DNA of 48,704 bases from Gammaproteobacteria bacterium (GCA_026709225.1 JAPOTJ010000072.1:1-48704), one strand, 5' to 3'. Positions 17,574 through 27,364 are shown, counted from the first letter of the stretch. Notes: generated by a model not told the origin, from the sequence alone. Translations and numbers: made by a program.

Positions 17574-19142
17574 ATGAACGCCGATTCCCAACCAGATCTC
17601 AGCCGCACGCAAGGCATCCTTGCGTGGATCGAGCGTGGCGGAAACCGCCTGCCAGACCCGGTCGTGATCTTTCTCTATGGCATCATCGCCATGATTACGA
17701 TCAGTCTGCTGGCCGCTGCGACCGGCATCTTCGCCCTGCATCCAACGCAAGTCGATGCCGCAGGCAACGCGCTCGTAATTCAAGCGGAAAGCCTGCTCTC
17801 CGCCGACAACATTCGGCGGCTCTTGGTGGAAATGCCAAAGACGTTCACCAGCTTCCATCCCTTGGGGTATGTGCTTGTGGTCATGCTCGGCGCGGGCGTC
17901 GCAGAACGGGCGGGACTACTTGGCAGTGCCATGAGCGCGGCGGTGCGCAACGTGCCGAAGCTGCTGCTGACGCCTGCGGTGGCGCTCGTCGGCATGCTTG
18001 GGAATCTTGCTGCTGACGCTGCATATGTCGTGCTGATTCCGCTCGCAGGCGTTATTTTCGCCGCCGCCAAGCGGCATCCGGTCGCAGGCATCGCCGCTGC
18101 CTTTGCCGGGGTGTCAGGCGGCTTTTCCGCGAACCTTCTGCCCGGTCAGCTCGATGCCTTGCTGTTCGGCATCACGGAATCCGCTGCAGAGACGATTCTT
18201 CCCACCTGGGATGCCAACGTCGCAGGCAATGCATGGTTTATCGTCGCCATGACCGTCGTATTCCTACCGGTCATCTGGTACATCACTGATCGCGTGATTG
18301 AGCCTCGCTTGACACCGATGGCCGATGCGGAGGATACGGAGGTCGCCGAAGAATCCGCTCAAGGACTGACCGTGGATGAGCGGCGTGGACTGAAGATGGC
18401 CGGGCTCGCCGTGCTCGGCGTCGTGGCCGTTTGGGTGTTCCTCTGCGTAGGTCCTGGCACGCCGCTGATCGACGAATCGGCACCACCGGAATCACGCTTC
18501 AACCCCTTGTTCCAGTCATTGGTTGCGGGCTTTCTAGTGATCTTTTTGGCCGCGGGCTGGGCCTATGGCGCAGCCGCTGGCACCGTGAAGAATCATCGCG
18601 ACCTCGTCGCCATGATGCGCGATGCCATGGGTGACATGGCCTATTACCTCGTGCTGTCGTTCGCCGCGGCGCATTTCGTTGCCATGTTCAACTGGTCGAA
18701 CCTCGGCCTCATCTTTGCGATTCACGGCGCTGATGTCTTGGAAAGCTCAGGTCTCCCCGATGTCGCTTTGATGGCGACAATCATCCTTTTCGCCGCCGTG
18801 CTCAATTTGTTCATCGGTTCGGCGAGCGCCAAGTGGGCGCTGCTCGCGCCTGTATTGGTGCCGATGCTGATGCTCTTGGGGCTGTCGCCGGAAATGAGCA
18901 CCGCCGCCTACCGCGTCGGCGACAGCGCGACCAATATCATCACACCGCTCATGCCCTATTTCCCGCTTGTGCTGGTGTTCGCCCAGCGCTGGCAAAAGGA
19001 CTTCGGCCTTGGCAGTCTCGTGGCGACGATGCTGCCCTACTCGGTGTTCCTCCTGCTTGCAGGATTGCTGCTCACAGTGATATGGGTGTTCCTCGGCTTG
19101 CCGCTTGGACCATTGGCGACGGTTGAGTTTTCGATGCCTTGA
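17574..19142 (+). CDS. AbgT-family transporter
   Basis: 522-aa inner-membrane protein of the AbgT family, whose members import p-aminobenzoyl-glutamate or export antimetabolites such as sulfonamides. Seen: the N-terminal GILAWIERGGNRLPDPVVIF, typical of the family, HPLGYVLVVMLGAGVAERAGLL, LAADAAYVVLIPLAGVIFAA, GGFSANLLPGQLDALLFGITE, the glycine- and serine-rich NLFIGSASAKWALLAPVLVP and DSATNIITPLMPYFPL. About a dozen hydrophobic segments. ATG at 17574. Base composition is back to that of the core genome. No neighbouring peptidase (AbgA/AbgB) genes, so the substrate is open. Confidence 0.93.
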   Translation: MNADSQPDLSRTQGILAWIERGGNRLPDPVVIFLYGIIAMITISLLAAATGIFALHPTQVDAAGNALVIQAESLLSADNIRRLLVEMPKTFTSFHPLGYVLVVMLGAGVAERAGLLGSAMSAAVRNVPKLLLTPAVALVGMLGNLAADAAYVVLIPLAGVIFAAAKRHPVAGIAAAFAGVSGGFSANLLPGQLDALLFGITESAAETILPTWDANVAGNAWFIVAMTVVFLPVIWYITDRVIEPRLTPMADAEDTEVAEESAQGLTVDERRGLKMAGLAVLGVVAVWVFLCVGPGTPLIDESAPPESRFNPLFQSLVAGFLVIFLAAGWAYGAAAGTVKNHRDLVAMMRDAMGDMAYYLVLSFAAAHFVAMFNWSNLGLIFAIHGADVLESSGLPDVALMATIILFAAVLNLFIGSASAKWALLAPVLVPMLMLLGLSPEMSTAAYRVGDSATNIITPLMPYFPLVLVFAQRWQKDFGLGSLVATMLPYSVFLLLAGLLLTVIWVFLGLPLGPLATVEFSMP

Positions 19143-19219
19143 TGATCGTGCGACCATGTGACCGAGTTTTTTGAAGCGTATATTGAGCCGCTACAATACC
19201 GGCCTACTCATAATGCTTG

Positions 19220-19498
19220 ATGAGCGCCATGACAGCCGACCGCGCAGACCGGCCATATGACCCGGAGGGATACAAGCCATGGACTTCGGAGCGCCTGTGC
19301 AGAAGGATTGAGGAACTCTCTGAGCGAAAGCGCCGAGCATCAATGGAGCTTCGCGAATACTTGGGCTTACCGAAACCTCCGATCTCGTTCGACAAGAGGC
19401 TCATTCGTGCGCCTGTAGACGATGAGCGAATTCGTAGCGAGACCAAAACGCAGTTGCAATCCATGCGCGACACGGGTCTGGTCGACCGAGATCATTGA
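19220..19498 (+). CDS. Small hypothetical protein
   Basis: About 92 aa. A run PYDPEGYKPWTSERLCRRIE, a charged helical middle (EELSERKRRASMELREYLG) and the LPKPPISFDKRLIRAP stretch look like genuine protein and not a random frame, but I recognise no family. Possible starts are TTG 19217, ATG 19220 and ATG 19229; none has a strong Shine-Dalgarno. It sits between the AbgT gene and the convergent 3' end of the DUF499 gene. Confidence 0.45.
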   Translation: MSAMTADRADRPYDPEGYKPWTSERLCRRIEELSERKRRASMELREYLGLPKPPISFDKRLIRAPVDDERIRSETKTQLQSMRDTGLVDRDH

Positions 19499-19602
19499 CC
19501 ATGTGCGCGAGCATTTGCCGTGTAAGATGAGGGCGTCCGAGCGCAGGCATCCGTCGTTTCGCGGTCAGATGTAGTGCGCTCGGTCGGTGACGCTGCGCCG
19601 AG

Positions 19603-22600
19603 TCAATCCACCCGCCACCCCGACTTGACCTTCCCCAAAACCTCGTTCACTCGACCTTTGGTCATCGCATCAACCGCCCCTTCGTCGCCAACGTGAATGG
19701 TGACTTCAAACCGGAGCGTGTGACCGGCTGTGACTTCTATGAGGTCGTCAATCTCCTCGGCCAAGTCCTGTATTTCGTGCGATTCGAGCTTGGATGTGGC
19801 TTTGGTAGCATCGGTCTCGCTGTCGGGCTTCGCAGCGCCGACTTGAATCTTGATGGCGCTCGCGCCTCCGGCGTCGCATGGCCAAGGCGCGGAGTCTGGG
19901 GTGCGCTCGAACAGACCTAGGCGAAATCCGGTGTTGAGTGCATCGCAAACCAGCGGCCAAGGCAAAGGCCGCCTGTCCTTTGACGATAATGCAGCTTGGA
20001 TTAGATCGGCTGAAGTACGCTTGTCTGACCATGCGCTTTCAATATTCTCTGGCAGGAGGTCGGCCGCGCTTATCGGCTCTGGCGGCGGGTAAAGAACCGC
20101 ATGCTCGTCGATAAAACCTGCGGGCGGCCCTTCACCGAGAACACTGATTGTGCCGCTGACCAGCCATATGTATCCGCTGGCGACAGCCTGCTTGACGGCT
20201 TCTATGATCGCAGGCTCAAGCAATGCGGGTACGATCTGGCTCTCGGTGTAGCCGCCCTTGTCTACCGCGACAGGATGTCCGCCCGAGAAATACGTGGATA
20301 GCGTCTTTAGGTTGATCGACGAATGTTCCCAAAGTGCGGGCAGGGCGTCAGGCGCAAGCAGTCCGGGTTCTAATTCGGTAAGTTCAACCTTGTCAGGCAG
20401 CACGACTTCAAGGCTTGGTTCGGCGAGCGCCATATCGTCTGGGCGGTTTCGCCAGAAGGTGCGCGACGACTTGTCGCTGCGCGTCACGCGCAGCACGAAA
20501 TCGCCTGACTCGCAGCCCTGCAGCAGCGTTTCCAATATCGCTTGTTGATTGAGCATCTTCGGCAGTCGCGCCGTGGCTGCGAACGCGCCCACCAAGTCCT
20601 TGACGTAGCGTGCATCGTCTGACTCACTCCATAGGTCATAGGGTCCGCCCGGCAACAGTGCTTCGGCATTCACCGCGACACTCTCAATCCTTGTGCGCTG
20701 ATCGGCACACAGCCTTGCAAACAGGGGCGAATTATCAGCACCGACTCGAAACGCAGCGACCTTGTTGTCTTCATCAACGGTCACGCAGATGCACCACGCC
20801 AAGAGCACTTGCGAAGCCACGTCATTTGTCGCTGCCCGCACATTGCCTTCGAGTCGAGCCATTGAATGGGTATCCACATCGTCTCGCTTCCCAAGTAGCT
20901 CGCGAACTTTCTCCCATCCCAGAAGATCGCGCACCTTTTCTCGCGCGACTTCGACGCCTTCTCTTGATGGCGCTGCCAGTACCACCGCGTTTCGATTGCG
21001 CGCCCGAGGCTTGTCCGCGCCGGTAGTCTCATTCAGAAAGCGCGCGGCAAAGGCGCTTGGCCTGCCGCTTTCGGAGGCCGATTTGATGCCGAGCACGGCA
21101 AAATGAAATGCGCCATCATCTTCAATGTCCGAAGGGTGCGTGGGCAGCGTATGCAGCTTGATGCCAGCGCCTCGCACGCCTTCAAAGAGCTTTTTCGACT
21201 TGCGGACCTGCTCTTCGATGACTTCATCGACTTGCGAATCAGCGACTTGCGCACGTGCATCGTGGTGCATTTGCTTCAAATTTGGCTTGGAGCCAAGTCG
21301 CCAGAGCTTTGGCAATCCTTCCTCTCGGTCATCAATGAAGGTGTCGTCGAGATACCAGGATGCGTCTGCCCAATGCGCAAGTCCTTTGCCAAGTTCGATC
21401 GCATCCGGTGCGCCGCCGCTTGCCAGCAGCTTCAATTCTCGGGCTGTTGCACGCTGCCCGATCGGTTGCGAGTGCAGGAAGGTGGCAATCACCGCTTGTT
21501 CGACTTCCCGTGCCTTCAGGCTGCCGAGCCCTTCCGTTGCCTTGCGAGCATGCGCCAGTTCAGATTCAAGAATCGCCGACCAATTCTGACTTTTTCCTTC
21601 GTACTGCTCGACCTGCGCCGTGCTTGCGAGCTCGCGAGCCGCCGCGCTGAAACCATTTGCTTCAGGTGACGACAGAAATACCTGTGCGCTGATCAAGGGC
21701 TGCGTGTCCCAGGGTTCAGCATCGCGTATCGCCGTTGCGAGCGTTTTGAGAATGCCGCGTGTTTGCTGAAATCCTTCAAGCTGCGTCCACTTCGAGTAAA
21801 AGAGGTCCACCAAGTCAGGATGAAACGGAAAGGCTTTCAGGTAGCGATCTTCCTCTTGCGGTCGGTTCTTGCTGGTGTAGTCATCAAGCGGCGTAATGCC
21901 ATTGAGCGCAGCCATGACTTGCTGACGCCATACGCTCCTGTCCGTGTCGCCTTCGATCTCAAAGAGCCGGCGGCGCAGAATCTCCGGTACATCCTGAATC
22001 TCCACCGGTTGAATGCCATCATCGGCCACGCGCTTGAACTCGTCATAGAGTTCTTTGCTGATTCGCTTGCCAAGATCGTCCATCTTGCTCGTTTCGGATG
22101 CCAGCAGCGATGCGACGAGGCAGGCATTCGAGACTTTGGAGACGGCCTGCGTGAGGCTATGCAAGAAGTCGGCCATGCGCCGAATCCAAGCGGGGTCCTG
22201 GTCGGCCATGGTGCGCACGAACCAGAGCACTTCATCGAACAGAATCAAGACCGACGGCGCATCTTCTCTCGCGAGTTCCAGAAGCTGTTCCATGACATTG
22301 GTGGCAGGCGGGCTTTCACGCTCGGAACCATCGTCCTTCAGCAGTTTCAAACCCTTCTCGCCAGCAAGCTGCCAAGCAATGAGGCTCCAAGGCATCTTGA
22401 GCTTGCGGATGGTGCCCTCTGGGGATTTGACTTCCATGCCTTGCTCCGCATCGAGTCGATCAAAAACGACTGCGGCAACACGCGCTTTCGGAAAGTCCTC
22501 ACCCAAGTCGCAGTGTGTTCGAAACTCTTGAACGGCAGGCACATCCGGCAGGGCGACGGGATTTCTGACGAGTTGCACCAGCGCGATCAACGCGTGCGTC

Positions 22601-22872
22601 TTGCCGCCGCCGAAGGTCACATGCAGTTGCCTGACGGCTTTCTCGGACTTGCCAGCAAGCCGACGAGTCACATCACGCGCCAGCTCGCGCAATCGCAGCG
22701 TCGGATACGTCAGCGAGAAAAACGCTTGCGGGTCGTGGTAGACACCGACATTGCGGTCGAGCATGACATCGTAGAGGTCCGCCGCGAATGCCTTGAGCGA
22801 CAGTTCTTCGCTACGAATATCCGCTCGAACGCGGACCACTTCATGCCAAGGTTTGGGGATATTCTTTGCCAT
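19603..22872 (-). CDS. DUF499 ATPase of a methylase-helicase defence-type operon
   Basis: 1089 aa. Predicted P-loop ATPase of the DUF499 (COG1483) family, often found in defence islands next to DUF1156 methylases. HVTFGGGKTHAL at 84-95 is Walker A and SVLILFDEVLWF at 207-218 is Walker B. The large C-terminal half has no motif I can name; the last part (about 1025-1089) ends in HTLRFEVTIHVGDEGAVDAM. The ATG at 22872 is 21 bases after the stop of the DUF1156 gene, so it is the last gene of the operon. Likely a cytoplasmic DNA-associated ATPase; how it cooperates with the methylase is inference. Confidence 0.9.
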   Translation of the reverse strand: MAKNIPKPWHEVVRVRADIRSEELSLKAFAADLYDVMLDRNVGVYHDPQAFFSLTYPTLRLRELARDVTRRLAGKSEKAVRQLHVTFGGGKTHALIALVQLVRNPVALPDVPAVQEFRTHCDLGEDFPKARVAAVVFDRLDAEQGMEVKSPEGTIRKLKMPWSLIAWQLAGEKGLKLLKDDGSERESPPATNVMEQLLELAREDAPSVLILFDEVLWFVRTMADQDPAWIRRMADFLHSLTQAVSKVSNACLVASLLASETSKMDDLGKRISKELYDEFKRVADDGIQPVEIQDVPEILRRRLFEIEGDTDRSVWRQQVMAALNGITPLDDYTSKNRPQEEDRYLKAFPFHPDLVDLFYSKWTQLEGFQQTRGILKTLATAIRDAEPWDTQPLISAQVFLSSPEANGFSAAARELASTAQVEQYEGKSQNWSAILESELAHARKATEGLGSLKAREVEQAVIATFLHSQPIGQRATARELKLLASGGAPDAIELGKGLAHWADASWYLDDTFIDDREEGLPKLWRLGSKPNLKQMHHDARAQVADSQVDEVIEEQVRKSKKLFEGVRGAGIKLHTLPTHPSDIEDDGAFHFAVLGIKSASESGRPSAFAARFLNETTGADKPRARNRNAVVLAAPSREGVEVAREKVRDLLGWEKVRELLGKRDDVDTHSMARLEGNVRAATNDVASQVLLAWCICVTVDEDNKVAAFRVGADNSPLFARLCADQRTRIESVAVNAEALLPGGPYDLWSESDDARYVKDLVGAFAATARLPKMLNQQAILETLLQGCESGDFVLRVTRSDKSSRTFWRNRPDDMALAEPSLEVVLPDKVELTELEPGLLAPDALPALWEHSSINLKTLSTYFSGGHPVAVDKGGYTESQIVPALLEPAIIEAVKQAVASGYIWLVSGTISVLGEGPPAGFIDEHAVLYPPPEPISAADLLPENIESAWSDKRTSADLIQAALSSKDRRPLPWPLVCDALNTGFRLGLFERTPDSAPWPCDAGGASAIKIQVGAAKPDSETDATKATSKLESHEIQDLAEEIDDLIEVTAGHTLRFEVTIHVGDEGAVDAMTKGRVNEVLGKVKSGWRVD

Positions 22873-22893
22873 CGGCTGATTCCTCCGTGAGCC

Positions 22894-25800
22894 CTATTCG
22901 AGGGCAATCTCCCGCTGCCCGGTGCCGATGGACAGCTTCAAATGATTGGCGATGCGTTCGAGCATCGCGCACTCGTCATTTTGGCCTTCTTCTCTGCTCT
23001 GCTCGATGAGCGCTTGCACAAGCTGGCCGAAGAGTTGGTTGCGCTTGAGACCACGGCGATCCAGATAGGTATCGACCTTGACAACATCGCCAGCCTTCCA
23101 TAGGTGCATGACGCGATGAAGCTGGTCGATCAGCGGCGGTGCGCGTCCGTCGCCCTTCTCTTCGCCGATATTCTTGCGACTTCGCCTTGTCCAAGGCTTG
23201 AGCTTGAGTTTGCTGCCTGAATCCGTTGCCTCAATGTTGCCGGAATCATCTTCTTCGTTGCTTGAACCGGATGTTGTGCCTTTGGCGAGGATGCCGTGTG
23301 CATCTGTGAGTTCCCGCTCCGACACGCCGCAGGACAGCATGTAGAGGATGCAGGGGCCGGATGGCGCGTCGCTGAGCAGAAAGTCGCTGCGATGCAAGAG
23401 GTAGTAGGTGGTAATGTCGTCAAGCAGATTGTCTTCTGAATTGTCATCTTCGGCACTGCGGCTGAGTACACGCCCGACTACAAAATCGACGACGATGCGG
23501 CGCACTTGGCGCAGAAATTCTTCGACGCCCATGAGTGCGCCAGATTCTGATGCTTTCTTCACAGCAGGGTAGCGGCTGTAGGCTTCGAGCGCCGGGCCGG
23601 TGGCAGCCCAGACGAAGTCCGGTCCGCGAATGCCTGCATCCCAGAAGTCGCGCAACTTTTTGGTGATGTTTGATTGCATGTCCTTGAGGACTTGCGTGTC
23701 CCATCCGGCTCGCGTCTTCGGGTCGCGTTTGCGGCAGACAAGCCAGACGGAAGAGGAGAGGGCAGCGGAGGAAAAGGCGCGCATTCGAGTGCCCATCTCC
23801 GTCTGTATGGGCCAGCTTGCATCGACAACGAAGCCCGCTTTGATGATCGCGCTGACCAATGTTTCCCACGCATCCGCCTGCTTGTGGGCAAAGACGATCA
23901 CAAGACGCCCGTCGTCTGTGAGTGCCTCGTGACATTTCATGAACGCTCGCGCCATACCGGTCTCGTAGTTTCGCTTGGAGACCTGTTTGTCACCTTCAAA
24001 GCGGGATGCGTCGTCGATGAGCTCGCCATCGTCTGTAGCTTGATTCCACTTCGGAGACAGTGGGTTGGCGAAGGCTGAGTCGAACTCTGCTGACAATCCA
24101 TGCAGCACCCGACGAAGCCAGATGTGGAAGAAATCCATGAGATCGGAATATGGAATCGCGTCGTAGTAGGGAGGGTCTGTGACAATCACATCCACTTTTT
24201 CGTCAGCATCCTCAAGCACAGAGCGTTTGCTGGCTTTTGCAGCCCCTTTCTCAGCCGCTACGAGCGCATGAGTGACATAGCGGCACAACCAGTCCGACTG
24301 CGCTGTCCATGCGCCGCCCACGTCGTTCACCACAGCAAGTTCGGCGAAGTCCCACATCATTGGCAGGGCGAAGCGCGCAAAGGTATGGCCGATTATCTCG
24401 CGGGAATTGTGCCAGCTACATATGGATGAGCCGTAATCCGCTGTCTTGTCCAATAGCAGCGCGTTGTAGGCAACGAGTGCTTGTTGCCATTCATCGGAAT
24501 ATCCATATGCGCCGAGTTCCTCTTTCAGTCCGCGAACTGTCTTGGCGAGCACGCCGAGCGCGAGCAACTGGCGCGGAGAATACAGCTTGTCCCATGTGTC
24601 GAATCCGTGAGTGATAATGGGAAAGCCGTAGCTTCCCCCCTGCTTGCCAAATCTTATGATCGGCTCACTCGGAATGCCGTCGGGCAATTTCTCGAACGTT
24701 GAGAGGAGTTCGCTATTCGCCGTTCTGGCTTGCGTTAATTCCAAAGAAGTGGGTAATCGGTACTCTTTACTTTTTGGGCTCTCGACCACTACGGCAGTAA
24801 TCAACTGACCGCGCCTATCTGCTCGTCCTTCCATCCGCAAATCTTCCATCGTCATGGTTGTACCGCAGCATGGGCAGGTGGCGCCGGCGCGGCTCATCGT
24901 GCCCGCGCTGATGCGCTTGTCGTGCTCACGCCGCTGCGCGGCATTGCCGCCAACGAGCGGAATATCGGTCTCGATATCGAAGTCAACACCCGACTTGTCT
25001 TCACGAGGCTGCATTCGTAGCAGCACCCGCTTATTTTCTTTCTTGGCAAGCCAGCGCGTCTTCAGCAGCGGTAGTTCAGCCCGACAAGCTTTGCACGACA
25101 CCGTCCGCGCCCAGAGATACGCTACGGTCGGTTTTGCCACCCATCGCGGGTTTGCAGAGTTCTTCAAGTATCCTGCATCAAACCCCGCATTCAAGAGATC
25201 AATCTGCGGCTGACCATCATCGTTGAGCGGCACCAGCTTCAATCTGTCCCCCGAATCGACGGACAACCTCTGATACGGCTTTAGCGAACAGAATTCGGCA
25301 TAGGTCGGATAGAACTTCGCAAGTTTCTTGCGTGCCGCCTTCAGCACCCATCGCCCCCACGCGCGTAGATGCCACGATAGGTCGGCCTCCAATAGCGCCG
25401 AGTCAATTTTTGGCGCCTCCCAGAGTTCTGCTGTCTGGCCACGTTTGGCGCGCGTCTGCTTCACGCCCATCGCCTTCAGATACGCACCCATGAACTCGCC
25501 GTCCTCAAGAGCGAAGTCCGGCAGTTTTACCTTCTGCCCAGCGAGCTTTTGCGGATACTCAAGCGTGCATTTGAGTACGAACCAAGCCACCGGATTAATG
25601 TCGGCGGCCGTCACATCGCAGCCAAGACGCATGGCTTCGAGCGGGATAGCGCCGCCTCCTGCAAACGGATCGAGCACCTTCGGCGCTCGGCCACCGTATG
25701 CCTTCTTAATCTCCTCCCGAAACCAATCGAGCTCCGGCCCCGACTCGCGCCCCCAATGCAATATGCCGCCTTGCGTCTGCCAAGCTTCCGTCTCCTTCAC

Positions 25801-26070
25801 ACCACCGCCCGGCAACTTCTTTTTCTTGCTCGTCTTGATGAGCGTTCCGCCAAGGCGTTTGAGAACCTCGTCACGCTGTTCCTTGTTGCCCGGATCAGGC
25901 AAGAGCGTTGCGATTAACGCCGCCCGACACGCCGCCAAAGGACGCCTCGCTGGCCAGATGTGCAATGTCGAGATATGCCCGTGGCGGACGTTCTTCTCAT
26001 GCACAGAGTCAAGCGATGCTTGCCGTAAGGGAAACGCGACTTCGATGAGGCGTTTGTCGTTCAATGCCAT
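22894..26070 (-). CDS. DUF1156 adenine-specific DNA methylase
   Basis: 1058 aa, DUF1156/COG1743 family: large Zn-ribbon-containing DNA N6-adenine methylases. DPFAGGGAIPLEAMRLGCDV near 138 is the SAM-binding motif I, and VIVTDPPYYDAIPYSDL near 630 is the DPPY catalytic motif. Two CxxC pairs (CKAC near 328 and CPCC near 400) form the probable Zn-ribbon. The N-terminus (EVAFPLRQASLDSVHEKNVRHGH) is typical of the family. It starts 6 bases after the DUF2971 stop, so translation is coupled. It probably marks self DNA, as in other methylase-based defence systems; the target site is unknown. Confidence 0.92.
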   Translation of the reverse strand: MALNDKRLIEVAFPLRQASLDSVHEKNVRHGHISTLHIWPARRPLAACRAALIATLLPDPGNKEQRDEVLKRLGGTLIKTSKKKKLPGGGVKETEAWQTQGGILHWGRESGPELDWFREEIKKAYGGRAPKVLDPFAGGGAIPLEAMRLGCDVTAADINPVAWFVLKCTLEYPQKLAGQKVKLPDFALEDGEFMGAYLKAMGVKQTRAKRGQTAELWEAPKIDSALLEADLSWHLRAWGRWVLKAARKKLAKFYPTYAEFCSLKPYQRLSVDSGDRLKLVPLNDDGQPQIDLLNAGFDAGYLKNSANPRWVAKPTVAYLWARTVSCKACRAELPLLKTRWLAKKENKRVLLRMQPREDKSGVDFDIETDIPLVGGNAAQRREHDKRISAGTMSRAGATCPCCGTTMTMEDLRMEGRADRRGQLITAVVVESPKSKEYRLPTSLELTQARTANSELLSTFEKLPDGIPSEPIIRFGKQGGSYGFPIITHGFDTWDKLYSPRQLLALGVLAKTVRGLKEELGAYGYSDEWQQALVAYNALLLDKTADYGSSICSWHNSREIIGHTFARFALPMMWDFAELAVVNDVGGAWTAQSDWLCRYVTHALVAAEKGAAKASKRSVLEDADEKVDVIVTDPPYYDAIPYSDLMDFFHIWLRRVLHGLSAEFDSAFANPLSPKWNQATDDGELIDDASRFEGDKQVSKRNYETGMARAFMKCHEALTDDGRLVIVFAHKQADAWETLVSAIIKAGFVVDASWPIQTEMGTRMRAFSSAALSSSVWLVCRKRDPKTRAGWDTQVLKDMQSNITKKLRDFWDAGIRGPDFVWAATGPALEAYSRYPAVKKASESGALMGVEEFLRQVRRIVVDFVVGRVLSRSAEDDNSEDNLLDDITTYYLLHRSDFLLSDAPSGPCILYMLSCGVSERELTDAHGILAKGTTSGSSNEEDDSGNIEATDSGSKLKLKPWTRRSRKNIGEEKGDGRAPPLIDQLHRVMHLWKAGDVVKVDTYLDRRGLKRNQLFGQLVQALIEQSREEGQNDECAMLERIANHLKLSIGTGQREIALE

Positions 26071-26076
26071 CCTCGC

Positions 26077-26931
26077 TCATCTAAGGCTTGAAGGTGCTAC
26101 ATGTACGCTGATCGGTGACCGATCTACGACGGATTGCACCAACCTGCCGAACCATGCCTCACTATGCGGATGCAAGACAACCTCTTTGATCAATATGGCG
26201 AGATCTGCCGAGATGTAGCGTCCGCGTTGCTTCGCGACATCCGAATCGAGCGTTATGAGAACGTTCGTTTCATTCGGGTTTTCCAAGTCAAGGCGAACTT
26301 CCCAAGGCGGGCTCGGTAGGGTGGCGCGTACCTCTTCCTCACCTCGGTATTCCACCCGCTTGTGGAAGAGCGGTGCATGACTGAAGCGTGGCAACTCCTT
26401 CAGGCGGTGATCGACGTACGCAACCTTTCCGAAGCTGACGGGTAGCGTTGGGGCGATTGAGAATAATGATGCCTGCAAATCTTGGAAGGTCGTTCTTATA
26501 GCCACCCCTTCTGCGTTCGCGTAGGAAGTCCACATGAGACTGGATTCATGGTCAGCCTCCGTCCAGCAATTTATCAAGGCGTTTTGCGTTATCTCGCGTA
26601 GGAATATCCACCCGATACGCTCTGCTCGCTCAACAATATCTCCTAGCTTGCGCGATGTCGGAGGAGAGATGAACCCTTCAAACTTATCTGCCATGTCGCT
26701 TACCAGGGCGAAGAAAAGTTGCTGACGCTCCAACAGCGAGCAGAACTTGGCGAAGCTCATGTAGCGCCACAGTGTGGCAGTTGCGTCGGGTTCCGGTGGC
26801 TGCCAAGATTCGCCCCAAGCAGAGTCGTCACTCGGAAAAAGGCGTTGATCGCCAAAGGCCATCCCGTGTAGCGGCTTGCCGTATTCGAAAGTCAACTTAT
26901 CGTTCCGGTTCCAGGGGCCGCGATGGCGCAA
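26077..26931 (-). CDS. DUF2971-family protein
   Basis: 284 aa as drawn from a TTG at 26931; an ATG about 23 codons later would give a shorter form. DUF2971 hallmarks: LWRYMSFAKFCSLLERQQLFFALV, then INCWTEADHESSLMWTSYANAEGVAI and a later YRGEEEVRA. Members occur in defence and phage-related neighbourhoods; the biochemical role is unknown to me. An in-frame TAA lies two codons before the TTG, and a short ORF with a much better Shine-Dalgarno overlaps the 5' end in another frame. So initiation may depend on that ORF, or the true N-terminus may have been lost to a frameshift. Confidence 0.8.
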   Translation of the reverse strand: MRHRGPWNRNDKLTFEYGKPLHGMAFGDQRLFPSDDSAWGESWQPPEPDATATLWRYMSFAKFCSLLERQQLFFALVSDMADKFEGFISPPTSRKLGDIVERAERIGWIFLREITQNALINCWTEADHESSLMWTSYANAEGVAIRTTFQDLQASLFSIAPTLPVSFGKVAYVDHRLKELPRFSHAPLFHKRVEYRGEEEVRATLPSPPWEVRLDLENPNETNVLITLDSDVAKQRGRYISADLAILIKEVVLHPHSEAWFGRLVQSVVDRSPISVHVAPSSLR

Positions 26932-26993
26932 GAGTTATGTATATACGTCCATTGATGGGGATAAGTTTCCAACCGATGTTCAGGAACACTCAT
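26892..26993 (-). CDS. 33-codon ORF with perfect Shine-Dalgarno, possible leader peptide
   Basis: An ATG at 26993 preceded at the right distance by AGGAGG opens a 33-residue frame (MSVPEHRLETYPHQWTYIHN and 13 more) ending in TGA at 26892. It overlaps the first 40 bases of the DUF2971 frame. It may be a translated leader that couples NYN and DUF2971 translation, or the original N-terminus of DUF2971 now out of frame. No homology recognised. Confidence 0.4.
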   Translation of the reverse strand: MSVPEHRLETYPHQWTYIHNSCAIAAPGTGTIS

Positions 26994-27025
26994 GTCAACC
27001 TCCTGTATTCGTTACGATCCGCAGC

Positions 27026-27364
27026 CTAGTGCCACTCTTTCGGCCTTTTCAACAAGTGCCCACTCTCGCTAGTCACCGTTGCTGGCAATTGTGACAGACG
27101 GAGAGCCGCTTCGCTGATTGACGTGGAAGCTGTTGCAGCCCGTCTTAGGTCTTCAGAACGCCGTTCGGGAGGCCATGCCACGATAACCCGCTTCTTCGGA
27201 AGAATCGTAGATGTGAAATAGTGCACCGCCTCAAGGATCTGCTGTTGCTTCAAAAGGCGCTGGGTAAGCCCGACAAGGTCCAGCCAGTAGTACTTCTTCC
27301 ATTCCCTTGACCGAAGGCCATGGTAGAGATTGAGGCCATCAATGTAGGAGAGCACGCGGTTCAT
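27026..27364 (-). CDS. Shortened NYN-domain protein
   Basis: 112 aa. The first 60 residues match the beginning of the NYN/PIN-like RNase family: YIDGLNLYHGLRS with Asp9 and Asn12 as metal-site residues, then KYYWLDLVGLTQRLLK and VHYFTSTI. Full-length members are normally about twice as long, with a CxxC pair and a later TDVNIA-type acidic motif. Here the frame ends early after an atypical tail. A CHNC sequence is readable in another frame shortly before the stop, which suggests a frameshift. It may be a pseudogene or a minimal form. It lies between the helicase and DUF2971 genes. Confidence 0.6.
   Translation of the reverse strand: MNRVLSYIDGLNLYHGLRSREWKKYYWLDLVGLTQRLLKQQQILEAVHYFTSTILPKKRVIVAWPPERRSEDLRRAATASTSISEAALRLSQLPATVTSESGHLLKRPKEWH

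Noticed and set aside
21763-22890. 375-codon plus-strand ORF antisense to the DUF499 gene
   Set aside because: Covers the Walker-motif part of a clear ATPase in the opposite strand; its product has no recognisable motif.
25328-26218. 296-codon plus-strand ORF antisense to the DUF1156 methylase
   Set aside because: Opposite strand codes for the conserved SAM-binding motif; this frame is Ser/Pro/Arg-rich and uninformative.
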